Below, piece by piece: positions 1 to 7,959 of a DNA stretch of 64,000 bases (positions within the stretch are counted from its first letter, which is position 1; each line of letters opens with the position of its first letter). The notes under the pieces were generated by a model. That model searched no databases and was not told the DNA's origin. It saw only the letters and a program-made list of their open reading frames with translations. The translations under genes and the position numbers were made by a program. The DNA lies in contig JACKMZ010000001.1 of the NCBI GenBank assembly GCA_024235135.1, positions 186,001-250,000 of the forward strand, given 5' to 3'. The DNA is from Gammaproteobacteria bacterium (GTDB lineage Bacteria > Pseudomonadota > Gammaproteobacteria > Competibacterales > Competibacteraceae).

Positions 1-177
1 TCGCCACGGTTCCTGATCGCCACACGGCGGGTCTTCGGGGCGATATGTACAGTTTTCCCCTTCCGATTCCCACACCGGAAGTTACCGTCTCATTGCTTTG
101 GCATCCACGCATGGACGCCGATCCTGCCCATCGCTGGCTACGAGGATGCGTACGGGAAATAGTCGCATAAACAAAGG

Positions 178-237
178 GGTCAGGTCTCTCATTGTTCTCT
201 GGAGAACCTCCAGATGCAATGATTCGAGGCCTGATCC
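178..237. repeat. REP-like nested imperfect palindrome
   Basis: The outer arms GGTCAGGTCTC (from 178) and GAGGCCTGATCC (226-237) are near-complementary. CTCATTG (188-194) faces CAATGA (217-222), and the core TCTGGAG-AAC-CTCCAGA (198-214) is a perfect 7-bp hairpin. The GGGGTCAGGTCTC motif resembles the short palindromic repeats mobilised by IS200-like REP-associated transposases, but that link is from memory. No gene is visible in bases 1-290. Confidence 0.5.
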
Positions 238-290
238 TTTCGACCCTTTCGATCTAAATTGATAGCTGAGTGAGCCGCAGAGGCGCAATA

Positions 291-307
291 CGCATTCTTA
301 TGGTGCA
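291..307 (+). promoter_or_regulatory. NtrC-like binding site upstream of nirB
   Basis: The right half TGGTGCA (301-307) is a perfect half of the NtrC consensus TGCACYANNNTGGTGCA. The left half CGCATTC keeps only the GCA core. Its centre is about 100 bp upstream of the predicted sigma-54 start site, a normal enhancer distance. This is a prediction from consensus only. Confidence 0.4.
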
Positions 308-344
308 AACAGATATGACTTTTCATCTCTCTGGAATGCGATAT

Positions 345-365
345 TTGTTTTAAATCAATAATATA
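345..365 (+). promoter_or_regulatory. IHF-like or FNR-like site upstream of nirB
   Basis: TTGTT-TTAA-ATCAA (345-358) matches the FNR dyad TTGAT-N4-ATCAA at all but one position. The same bases plus 359-365 match the IHF consensus WATCAANNNNTTR at all but one or two positions. A site between an NtrC site and a sigma-54 promoter favours IHF bending; FNR-type oxygen control is the alternative. Confidence 0.35.
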
Positions 366-371
366 GATTGT

Positions 372-387
372 TGGCACTGTTTCTGCT
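372..387 (+). promoter_or_regulatory. sigma-54 promoter of nirB
   Basis: TGGCACTGTTTCTGCT fits TGGCACGNNNNTTGCW, with the GG and GC doublets at the required spacing (GG 373-374, GC 385-386). The predicted transcript starts near 398, leaving a leader of about 180 nt before nirB. RNA polymerase with RpoN, activated by NtrC under nitrogen limitation, is the expected user. Confidence 0.65.
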
Positions 388-462
388 ATCGGCTCGACTA
401 CGTCAAATTGGAGTCGTGGTAATGGCGCTATGGCTCCCGCGTAAATCGACGAAAGAATCATC

Positions 463-517
463 TTGAACCCAATGTAGGCGGGCAAAAAAAACCGCTGAAT
501 CGGGGTAACGAAGCCCC
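463..517 (+). promoter_or_regulatory. Two-hexaloop ANTAR-target RNA motif in the nirB leader
   Basis: Two small hairpins each carry a six-base loop with A at position 1 and G at position 4, the ANTAR-target signature. P1 has loop AATGTA (471-476) closed by CCC with GG-G (one bulged C) and extended by TTG/CAA across an A/G internal loop. P2 has stem GGGGT/GCCCC (502-506 with 513-517) and loop AACGAA (507-512). P2 occupies the 5' arm of the following terminator, so P2 and the terminator are mutually exclusive. A NIT-ANTAR protein is encoded 5.5 kb downstream. The P1 pairing is weaker than P2. Confidence 0.7.
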
Positions 518-563
518 AAGTGTTGGCAACCCATCCGGTTGCGGCGCTTGGGGCTTTTTTTTT
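511..563 (+). terminator. Intrinsic terminator (attenuator) in the nirB leader
   Basis: AAGCCCCAAG (511-520) pairs perfectly with CTTGGGGCTT (547-556). An inner stem is GCAACC (526-531) with GGTTGC (537-542), and nine T residues follow (555-563). It ends 15 bp before the nirB start codon, so it must be bypassed for expression. This fits ANTAR-controlled antitermination rather than an ordinary upstream gene end. Confidence 0.85.
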
Positions 564-577
564 GAGGTCATCGACGG

Positions 578-3016
578 ATGCAAAGAGAACGACTGGTACT
601 GATCGGCAACGGCATGGCCGGAGTACGCACCGTGGAGGAGCTGCTCAAACTAGCGCCGGACTTGTACGACATCACCGTTTTCGGGGCGGAGCCATACCCC
701 AATTACAACCGCATCATGCTCTCGCCGGTCCTGGCAGGGGAAAAAGCGGTCGACGACATCATCCTCAATGGTCGCGATTGGTATGCGGAAAACGCTATTA
801 CGCTGAAGACGGCCGACCCTATCGTCCGCATCGACCGGGTGGCGCGCAAAGTCATCGCCGCCAGCGGCGCGGAGCAACCCTACGATCGCTTGTTGATCGC
901 GACCGGGTCCACGCCTTTCATCATCCCGGTGCCCGGCCACGACAAGGACGGCGTGATCGGCTTCCGCGACATCGCCGACGTGGAAAAAATGCTGGAAACC
1001 GCCGGCCGTTTCAAGAACGCGGTGGTGATCGGCGGCGGGTTGCTGGGCTTGGAGGCCGCCAATGGGCTGATCAAGAACGGCATGAACGTGACGGTCGCGC
1101 ACTTGCTGGATAGCCTCATGGAGCGGCAACTCGACAAGCCCGCCGCCGCGTTGCTCAAGGCCACGTTGGAGAGCCGCGGGCTGAACTTTCGCATGGGGGC
1201 CCAAACCGCCGAGATCGTTGGCAATGGCCGGGTTCAGGCGGTGCGGTTCGCCGACGGCGGCACGGTGGATGCGGACCTGGTGGTGATGGCGGTGGGCATC
1301 CGCCCCAATTTCTCCCTGGCGCGGGAAGCCGGCATTCACTGCGAACGCGGGATCATGGTCAGCGACACAATGCAGACGTTCGACCCGCGCGTGTACGCGG
1401 TGGGCGAATGCGTGCAGCATCGCGGCGTCTGTTATGGCTTGGTCGCCCCGCTGTTCGATCAGGCTAAGGTGGCGGCCAATCATCTGGCGAACTACGGCAT
1501 CGCCCGTTACGAAGGTTCGGTTACATCCACCAAGCTCAAGGTCACCGGTATCGACCTCTTCTCCGCCGGCGAATTCAACGAGGGCGAGGGCGACGAGACG
1601 CTGGTGCTCCAGGACCCCGCCGCCGGCATCTACAAGAAGCTGGTGCTGCGCGACAACCGTATCAAAGGGGCGGTGATGTACGGCGATACCCTGGACGGCG
1701 CCTGGTACTTCCAACTGTTGCGCGAAGGTACGGACGTCAGCGCCTTCCGCCGCACGCTGCTGTTCGGCCAGCATGATTTGGGCGATTCCGGCCACGGCGA
1801 CGCGGCGCGTATCGCCGCGCTCGGGCCGGAGGCGGAGATCTGTGGCTGTAACGGAGTACGCAAGGGCCAGATTGTCGATGCCATCGTCAAGAAGGGTTTG
1901 TTCACCCTGGAGGAAGTGCGCGCGCATACCAAGGCATCCAGCTCCTGCGGCTCCTGCACCGGCTTGGTGGAATCCCTGCTGGCCAGCACCGTGGGCGAGG
2001 GTTACAGCGCCGCGCCCAGCAAAAAGCCTCTGTGCGGCTGCGCCGAGCACAGCCATGACGAAATCATCGCCGGTATCAAAGAGCACGGACTCAAGACCAT
2101 GGCGGCGGTGCGCCGGCACTTCGCGTGGCGTACCGAGGACGGCTGCGCCAGATGTCGCCCGGCCCTCAATTACTACCTGCTGTCCCGCTGGCCAGGCGAG
2201 TATCGGGACGATGCCCAATCCCGCTTCATCAACGAGCGCGCCCACGGCAACATCCAACGGGACGGGACCTATTCAGTCGTGCCGCGAATGTTCGGCGGCC
2301 TGTGTACGCCTTCCGATCTGCGCGCCATCGCCGATGCCTGCGATAAATACCAGGTGCCGGAGATGAAGGTCACCGGTGGCCAGCGCATCGATATGTTCGG
2401 CGTGAAAAAAGAAGACTTGCCGGCCATGTGGAAGGATCTCACGGAAGCGGGTCTGGTCTCCGGTCACGCCTACGGCAAGGCCCTGCGCACGGTGAAAACC
2501 TGCGCCGGCAAGACCTGGTGCCGTTTCGGCGTCCAGGACTCCACCGGTCTGGGCGTCAAGATCGAGCAGATGACCTGGGGTTCCTGGATGCCCCACAAGT
2601 TCAAGGCGGCGGTTTCCGGCTGCCCGCGCAACTGCGCGGAGGCGACCATCAAGGACTTCGGCGTGGTCTGCGTGGATTCCGGCTATGAACTGCACATCGG
2701 CGGCAACGGCGGCATCAAGGTGCGCGTGACCGACCGACTGTGCAAGGTCGAGACCGAGGAGCAAGTGCTCGAATACGGCGCCGCCTTCATCCAGAAATAC
2801 CGCGAGGAAGCCCACTACTTGGAGCGCACGGCGCCGTGGGTGGAACGCGTTGGCCTGCAAACCATCAAGGATGCGTTGTCCGATGAGGCCGAGCGCAAGG
2901 CCCTGGCGGAACGCTTTCTCCATTCCCAGACCTTTGCCCAGATCGATCCCTGGAAGGCCCGCGCCGACGGCGCGGAAGCGCACGAATTCCGCAAGATCGA
3001 GATCGCGGTGGCCTGA
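578..3016 (+). CDS. nirB: Assimilatory nitrite reductase [NAD(P)H] large subunit
   Basis: This is the cytoplasmic siroheme enzyme reducing nitrite to ammonium with NAD(P)H. The 812 residues carry an FAD-binding GNGMAG motif near residue 11, an NAD-binding GGGLLGLEAA motif near residue 151, and two BFD-type [2Fe-2S] segments (CGCNG...CGSC near 423-458, CGC...CARC near 485-530). A ferredoxin-like half-domain follows, then the 4Fe-4S/siroheme ligands CAGKTWC (about 641) and CPRNC (about 682). Length is normal for the family. It is the first gene after a sigma-54 promoter and an ANTAR/terminator leader, which suggests nitrogen-limitation plus nitrate/nitrite control. Confidence 0.97.
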   Translation: MQRERLVLIGNGMAGVRTVEELLKLAPDLYDITVFGAEPYPNYNRIMLSPVLAGEKAVDDIILNGRDWYAENAITLKTADPIVRIDRVARKVIAASGAEQPYDRLLIATGSTPFIIPVPGHDKDGVIGFRDIADVEKMLETAGRFKNAVVIGGGLLGLEAANGLIKNGMNVTVAHLLDSLMERQLDKPAAALLKATLESRGLNFRMGAQTAEIVGNGRVQAVRFADGGTVDADLVVMAVGIRPNFSLAREAGIHCERGIMVSDTMQTFDPRVYAVGECVQHRGVCYGLVAPLFDQAKVAANHLANYGIARYEGSVTSTKLKVTGIDLFSAGEFNEGEGDETLVLQDPAAGIYKKLVLRDNRIKGAVMYGDTLDGAWYFQLLREGTDVSAFRRTLLFGQHDLGDSGHGDAARIAALGPEAEICGCNGVRKGQIVDAIVKKGLFTLEEVRAHTKASSSCGSCTGLVESLLASTVGEGYSAAPSKKPLCGCAEHSHDEIIAGIKEHGLKTMAAVRRHFAWRTEDGCARCRPALNYYLLSRWPGEYRDDAQSRFINERAHGNIQRDGTYSVVPRMFGGLCTPSDLRAIADACDKYQVPEMKVTGGQRIDMFGVKKEDLPAMWKDLTEAGLVSGHAYGKALRTVKTCAGKTWCRFGVQDSTGLGVKIEQMTWGSWMPHKFKAAVSGCPRNCAEATIKDFGVVCVDSGYELHIGGNGGIKVRVTDRLCKVETEEQVLEYGAAFIQKYREEAHYLERTAPWVERVGLQTIKDALSDEAERKALAERFLHSQTFAQIDPWKARADGAEAHEFRKIEIAVA

Positions 3017-3065
3017 CGGCCGCCGCCGCCCGCCAACGAAACTTTTTGCCAACGAGGGTTTAACA

Positions 3066-3392
3066 GTGAATGACTGGATCGATATTGCCGCGCTGAGCGA
3101 TATCCCCCGCCTCGGTGCTCGCGTGGTCAAGACCGCCACGGTCGAAATCGCCGTGTTCCGCACGGCTCAGGACACGGTGTTCGCGCTGAAAGACGTCTGT
3201 CCGCATCGAGGGGGACCGCTGTCTCAAGGCATCGTCCATGGCAACACGGTCACTTGTCCGTTGCACAACTGGAAGATCGACCTGGCTAGCGGTGAAGCGA
3301 ACGCGCCGGACGAGGGCTGCACCCGAACCTATCCCATCAAAGTGGAGAACGGCCGCGTCTATCTCGGTGACGCGCGGCGGCAGGCGGCCTGA
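3066..3392 (+). CDS. nirD: Nitrite reductase [NAD(P)H] small subunit
   Basis: A 108-residue Rieske-fold partner of NirB. It keeps a full Rieske-type cluster motif, CPHRG (about 40-44) and CPLHN (about 59-63), which some NirD proteins such as the enterobacterial one have lost, so it may bind [2Fe-2S]. The GTG start at 3066 is chosen because GAGGG lies just upstream and the reading frame before it belongs to the end of nirB. It lies 49 bp after nirB, in the same operon. Confidence 0.93.
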   Translation: MNDWIDIAALSDIPRLGARVVKTATVEIAVFRTAQDTVFALKDVCPHRGGPLSQGIVHGNTVTCPLHNWKIDLASGEANAPDEGCTRTYPIKVENGRVYLGDARRQAA

Positions 3393-3572
3393 ACCGGCCC
3401 TGGGAAGTGCCCCGCGAGGTCACGCGAGGTCACGCGAACTTGTTGAACGACGGCGGTAAAGGGCCGCCGCCAATCCGCTCAAGATCCCGCCACGCGCGCT
3501 GCTGGCTGGGTCGCGACCACCTTGCGCTGTAACGCTTGAACTTTTAACGTCCTAACCCAAGAGGAAATTGCC

Positions 3573-4454
3573 ATGTCCTATCTCGATCCCAGCGAATTCG
3601 TCACGAAGATGGTCGATCAAGGGGAATCCAAGGCCTACATGTCGACTAAGGATACCTTGATCCGCGCCTTCATGGCTGGCGCCATCCTGGCCTTGGCTGC
3701 GGTGTTCGCCGTCACGGTGGCGACCCAGACCGGATCGCCTTTGGTGGGGGCCATCCTCTTTCCGGTGGGGTTCATCATGCTTTACTTGATGAAATTCGAT
3801 CTGTTGACGGGGGTCTTCACCTTGGTGCCGTTGGCGCTGATCGACGGCCGTCCGGGCGTGACCGTCGGGCAGGTGCTGCGTAACTGGGGCTTGGTTTTCG
3901 TCGGCAACTTTGCGGGCGCGCTGACCGTCGCCTTCATGATGTCCTACATTCTGACCTTCGGTTACACCACCGACGGCGGCGAGATCGCGGCCAAGGTCGG
4001 GCATATCGGCGAGGCGCGCACGCTGGGCTACAAGTCGCACGGCATGGAAGGCTGGATTACCATCCTCATTCGCGGCATGTTGTGCAACTGGATGGTCTCC
4101 ATGGGCGTGGTCGGCGCCATGATCTCCACCTCCGCGAGCGGCAAGATGTTGGCCATGTGGATGCCGATCATGCTGTTCTTCTTCATGGGCTTCGAGCATT
4201 CCATCGTGAATATGTTTCTGTTTCCGTTCTCGATGATCATGGGTGGCGGTTTTACCTTCGGCGATTACATGATCTGGAACGAACTGCCGACCGTATTGGG
4301 TAACATGATCGGCGGCTTCGTCCTGGTCGGGTTGCCGCTCTACTTCACCCACGTGCGCACCAGCCCCGAGCGCATTCTTAAGGGCCACAAGATCAAGGAA
4401 GTCGATGGCAAAGCCGTCGAAGGCGCGGAGCACACGCTCGCCGCCCGCGTCTAA
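3573..4454 (+). CDS. nirC: Formate/nitrite transporter family channel
   Basis: A 293-residue inner-membrane protein of the FNT family with about six hydrophobic segments. The position after nirBD makes nitrite uptake or efflux the likely role; formate is the alternative substrate. AAGAGGAAA precedes the ATG. The 180-bp gap after nirD holds a tandem GAGGTCACGC repeat (3416-3435) and no gene, so a separate promoter is possible. A strong terminator follows the stop codon. The symbol rests on context. Confidence 0.85.
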   Translation: MSYLDPSEFVTKMVDQGESKAYMSTKDTLIRAFMAGAILALAAVFAVTVATQTGSPLVGAILFPVGFIMLYLMKFDLLTGVFTLVPLALIDGRPGVTVGQVLRNWGLVFVGNFAGALTVAFMMSYILTFGYTTDGGEIAAKVGHIGEARTLGYKSHGMEGWITILIRGMLCNWMVSMGVVGAMISTSASGKMLAMWMPIMLFFFMGFEHSIVNMFLFPFSMIMGGGFTFGDYMIWNELPTVLGNMIGGFVLVGLPLYFTHVRTSPERILKGHKIKEVDGKAVEGAEHTLAARV

Positions 4455-4484
4455 CCTCTTTCGACTGTCCGCAAGCTAAAAGCC

Positions 4485-4512
4485 GCCCGGTCCGAGTAGG
4501 GACCGGGCTTTT
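4485..4512 (+). terminator. Terminator after the nitrite channel gene
   Basis: A perfect 9-bp stem GCCCGGTCC (4485-4493) with GGACCGGGC (4500-4508), a 6-nt loop and TTTT. It ends 2 bp before the next start codon, which leaves the following gene almost no leader of its own. Confidence 0.8.
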
Positions 4513-4514
4513 AC

Positions 4515-5507
4515 ATGATGACGACGCAGCTACGCATCGCGGTCGGCCAAAGCTCCGTCAAGGGGCGCAAAGCCATCAATCAGGATTGTTCCGGGATCAG
4601 GGTCCCGGCCGAGCCGCTGCTGGAATCGAAGGGCGTCGTGGCGGCGCTCGCCGATGGCATCAGCAGCAGCGATGTCAGTCATGTCGCCAGCGAAACCGCG
4701 GTATGCGGCTTCCTGGAGGATTATTTCGCCACCCCGGAATCCTGGTCGGTGAAGACCTCGGCGCAACGCGTACTGAACGCGACCAATTCGTGGCTTTACG
4801 CACAGACCCGTAACGGCCCCAACCGCTACGAACTGGACCGGGGTTATGTCTGCACGTTCAGCGCGATCATCGTCAAATCCGCCACGGTGCACATTTTTCA
4901 TGTCGGCGACGCGCGTATCTATTACCTCGCCGGCCATCGCCTCGAACAACTGACCGAAGACCACCGTCTATGGATGTCCCCGGAGAAGAGCTACCTCAGC
5001 CGGGCGCTGGGCATGGGCGAGCGATTGGAAATCGATTACCAATCCTATCCCCTGGAAGTGGGCGACACCTTCGTCCTGATGACGGACGGCGTTTACGAGT
5101 TCGCTCAAGAGAGTTTTCTCGGGGAGGCCGGTACGAATCGGTCGGACCTTTTCTCGTTGGGCGTGATTGCCTATCAAATGTTGTCGGGCCGCACGCCTTA
5201 CGGCGCCCAGATCGCGAAGGCCACCACCCGCGTCGCGCAGCGCCGCCTCGTCTATCGCCCGGTGCTGGACGAAAAACGCGCCATCCCCGCCTGGATCGAT
5301 GGCGCCCTGCGCAAGGCGGTGCAGGTGAACCCCCGCAAACGATACGAAGAGCTATCGGAGTTTGTTTACGACTTGCGCCATCCTAACGAAAGCTTCCTGC
5401 ACCCGAATCGGGCGCCGCTCCTGGAGCGCAATCCTCTGCTGTTCTGGAAAGGCGTCTCGTTTATTCTGTTCGTTATCGTCATCGTCCTTTTGAGCACCAT
5501 CCCGTGA
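4515..5507 (+). CDS. Internally deleted PP2C phosphatase / Ser-Thr kinase fusion
   Basis: Full-length relatives next to nitrite and nitrate genes are about 550-580 residues: a PP2C phosphatase, then a protein kinase, then a C-terminal membrane anchor. Here, in 330 residues, PP2C starts normally (ADGISSS near 46, HVGDARIYYL near 130, LMTDGVYEF near 190). It then jumps in frame to the kinase C-lobe (NRSDLFSLGVIAYQMLSG) and ends in a transmembrane segment (about 308-328). The last PP2C metal-binding segment and the whole kinase ATP-binding and catalytic core (Lys, HRD, DFG) are absent. It lacks a clear ribosome-binding site and sits straight after a terminator. Probably inactive or a scaffold. 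Confidence 0.8.
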   Translation: MMTTQLRIAVGQSSVKGRKAINQDCSGIRVPAEPLLESKGVVAALADGISSSDVSHVASETAVCGFLEDYFATPESWSVKTSAQRVLNATNSWLYAQTRNGPNRYELDRGYVCTFSAIIVKSATVHIFHVGDARIYYLAGHRLEQLTEDHRLWMSPEKSYLSRALGMGERLEIDYQSYPLEVGDTFVLMTDGVYEFAQESFLGEAGTNRSDLFSLGVIAYQMLSGRTPYGAQIAKATTRVAQRRLVYRPVLDEKRAIPAWIDGALRKAVQVNPRKRYEELSEFVYDLRHPNESFLHPNRAPLLERNPLLFWKGVSFILFVIVIVLLSTIP

Positions 5508-5550
5508 CTGATCGCGGGATGGCCTCTTCGCCAACCACCCGGAGATTGAA

Positions 5551-5992
5551 CATGAACAAGTTGGAAATGACCGAAACCATCATGGCGGCCAAGACCCGAT
5601 CCGGTCTCGGCTGGGAAGCCATCGCTTCCCAAGTCGGACTGGCGCCGGTATTCATCACCTCCGCTTGTCTGGGCATGAACAGCCTCAAGGCGGAGCCGGC
5701 GGACAAGTTGTGCCAAGTTCTGGGTCTCCCGGTCGAGGTTTCCACGGCTTTGCAGGCTTTTCCGCACAAAAGCTGGGATAAGACCATACCCACGGACCCG
5801 GTGATCTACCGCCTCTATGAAGTCGTCGGGGTCTACGGGGACACCATCAAGGAATTGATCCACGAGAAATTCGGCGACGGCATCATGAGCGCCATCGATT
5901 TCAGCATGCACATTGACAAGGAGGAGAATCCCGCCGGGGATCGCGTGAAAATTACGATGAACGGGAAGTTCCTACCCTACAAGAGTTGGTAA
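5551..5992 (+). CDS. cynS: Cyanate hydratase (cyanase)
   Basis: Converts cyanate and bicarbonate to carbamate and CO2, giving ammonium. The 146 residues match the family length. An N-terminal helix-turn-helix-like domain (LGWEAIASQVGLAPVFITSACLG) is followed by the catalytic C-terminal region with IYRLYEVVGVYG (Arg and Glu of the active site) and the KHGDGIMSAIDF-like stretch. The ATG at 5551 is preceded by CCCGGAGATTG. It adds a second ammonium-yielding enzyme to the nitrite cluster. Confidence 0.96.
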
Positions 5993-6007
5993 GACGTGGC
6001 GGCGCCT

Positions 6008-6049
6008 GCCCAGTCTGCTTGCCGAACCGTGCGTTCGGGCAGACTGGGC
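6008..6049. terminator. Long hairpin between convergent cynS and nasR-like genes
   Basis: A perfect 11-bp stem GCCCAGTCTGC (6008-6018) with GCAGACTGGGC (6039-6049) encloses a second stem CCGAAC/GTTCGG. There is no T-run on either strand, so termination efficiency is uncertain, but the placement between convergent genes fits a bidirectional terminator. Confidence 0.55.
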
Positions 6050-6086
6050 GTTCAAGCGCGTTGGAATGCCAAGCGCCGCTCTGGCG

Positions 6087-7385
6087 TCAGGAGCCTACCG
6101 CTTCGGTCAGCAGGGTTTCCGCGACATCGGCCAGGCGCATGTTCTGGTTCATGGAGACCTTTCTCATCAGGGCGTAAGCTTCGTCCTCCGAAAGACTATG
6201 CCGGGCCATGATCATCCCTTTGGCCCGTTCGATCACCTTGCGTTCCGCCAACGCCCGTTTAGCGGAGGCCAATTCGGCTTCCATGTCGGCCAGGTGCCGG
6301 GACTGGGCCTGGAGCAGTTCGATCAAGGAACGCGGCTGAGCCGATGATTCCCGGCTGGCGGCGGCGAAGCTCAGCGACTGTTCGACGGGAAACTGGGGAT
6401 CGAAAAAACGGTATACGGTATTTGCCCTGGCCGGTTGAGCTTCCCTCAGCGAACGCAGCAAACCTTCGGAGTCCAGCAGCGCGCCTTCGGCCTGCGCGAT
6501 CAGCGCGGCGCAGCCCTGGTGCAGAGCCTCGACGAGATCGCGCTGAATCGACCATATGGCGGTAATGCGGCTGCTACAGCACTCGAACCACATGTCGCTG
6601 AGCGCGGGATCGAGTGGGGCGCCCGGTTGCGCCGCGCGCAGCAGCTCGCGAAGCCTCTCCTGCTCGGCGGTAAAGTCCTGGCTTGCCATGGCGTCCCATT
6701 TCCTTTGCTGCGCGCTGTCCGCGAACTTCAGAAAGATCCCGAAGCTGCGCTCTTGGGCGTCGAGGAGGTGTAGCAACCGCTCCTTCAAGGGACCGTCGCA
6801 ACGCCCCGAGCCGAAGTGTAATGCCCCGACGGCGCGCTCTTGGCCAGCGAATTCCTTGCCCTCGACCAGATTGAAAAGACTGACCAGTAATCGCGATATT
6901 GCGGGATCGACCGAGGCGTCGGCGACCTCGAAGATCAAGGCGATCAGACCCGCGATGAGCCGGCTGTAAGCCGCCACGGATTCGCCGCCCGAGAGGCCCA
7001 GGTTGGCGACGCGGGCGCGCAGATCGGACAAGGCATCGAGACCGAGCAGAACCCAAGCCAGCAACGCGACGATTTTCGCGTTGGCCGATGAGGAACGGCG
7101 CGATTCCTCCAGAATCAGATCGCGCAATAAATGCTGTACGGAATCCGACTCACTGACCAACTTGAGCCGGGTCGCATCGAAGCGTTGGCCACGGGAAGCG
7201 ATGAATATGCTGGATGCTCCACGCTCGGCCTGGAGTGCGTGGACCATGTGACTGAGTACGCCGACCAGGTGTGCGCGTGACTGGAGCCGTTTGAGTTCGT
7301 CGATCTCAAGCCGCTTGGCCAGCAGCACGACATCGGAAACGGATGACGGCGCTGGATCGCGGTCGGTGGTGTTTTCATGGTTCAT
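6087..7385 (-). CDS. nasR: Nitrate/nitrite-sensing ANTAR transcription antiterminator
   Basis: A 432-residue protein built like Klebsiella NasR. An all-helical NIT domain (about 35-290) contains the HALQAERGASS helix whose Arg55 corresponds to the nitrate-contacting region. A C-terminal ANTAR RNA-binding domain follows (ERKVIERAKGMIMARHSLSEDEAYALMRK, then LADVAETLL). ANTAR proteins bind paired hexaloop hairpins in leader RNA and block terminators, and exactly such a leader precedes nirB in this window. The start at 7385 has AGGTG about 9 nt upstream. Its own promoter is not obvious. Confidence 0.92.
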   Translation of the reverse strand: MNHENTTDRDPAPSSVSDVVLLAKRLEIDELKRLQSRAHLVGVLSHMVHALQAERGASSIFIASRGQRFDATRLKLVSESDSVQHLLRDLILEESRRSSSANAKIVALLAWVLLGLDALSDLRARVANLGLSGGESVAAYSRLIAGLIALIFEVADASVDPAISRLLVSLFNLVEGKEFAGQERAVGALHFGSGRCDGPLKERLLHLLDAQERSFGIFLKFADSAQQRKWDAMASQDFTAEQERLRELLRAAQPGAPLDPALSDMWFECCSSRITAIWSIQRDLVEALHQGCAALIAQAEGALLDSEGLLRSLREAQPARANTVYRFFDPQFPVEQSLSFAAASRESSAQPRSLIELLQAQSRHLADMEAELASAKRALAERKVIERAKGMIMARHSLSEDEAYALMRKVSMNQNMRLADVAETLLTEAVGS

Positions 7386-7485
7386 GGCCGCATCACCTGA
7401 ATATGGCGCGCAATAGGGAACGTGGCGGGTTTCCCCGTGGGCGGAAACCACGGCGTCGCGATCACCGGTTGGGTTGAACCTGGGA

Positions 7486-7899
7486 TCAGTCCAGGGCGCC
7501 GTCCAGCCCGCACCATTTTAGTTCGGTGATCGATGGTTCCGCATCCAGGGAGGCTTTCAGCGCATCGAGCAATTCTACCGCATCCGTATAGGGCGGCTTG
7601 TCCCGGCCGAACCACTTTCGACCGAATCGCCGGAGCGCGATACACCAGTGATCTTTTCGCCCTTCGGTATTGCAACAGTGCAATGCAAACTCCGCGCCTT
7701 CCGGAGTCGACCACTCCACGCACCAGCCCCAATCTTCGGATTCCGGGTAGCTTGGCGCCAGACCGCGTCTCGCCAATTCCTGGGCGATCCAAAAGGCGAG
7801 TTCCGCCCCATAAACCGCCGGATTGACTTGGCTTTCCTCGGGCAATACGGGAGCGAATTTCTCCGAATGGAACTCGGCGACGTCAATGAGGGAGCTCAT
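7486..7899 (-). CDS. Hypothetical protein, 137 aa
   Basis: Not recognised. A soluble, acidic, Trp-rich small protein without signal peptide or membrane segment, with a GWCVEWSTPEGAEF stretch followed by CCNTEGRKDHWCIALRRFGRKWFGR. Such compact proteins often turn up as isolated single genes. It sits upstream of the nasR-like gene on the same strand with a 100-bp gap. No function is proposed. Confidence 0.65.
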   Translation of the reverse strand: MSSLIDVAEFHSEKFAPVLPEESQVNPAVYGAELAFWIAQELARRGLAPSYPESEDWGWCVEWSTPEGAEFALHCCNTEGRKDHWCIALRRFGRKWFGRDKPPYTDAVELLDALKASLDAEPSITELKWCGLDGALD

Positions 7900-7959
7900 T
7901 GGAACCTAGCGCCGGAATCGGCCGTCGCGGGAAAACGCCCGGTGAGAACGCCAGCGACA

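Noticed and set aside
650..2257. Long minus-strand open frame opposite nirB
   Set aside because: It is the antisense shadow of a GC-rich gene: His/Arg/Gly-rich translation, no family, and nirB is certain on the other strand.
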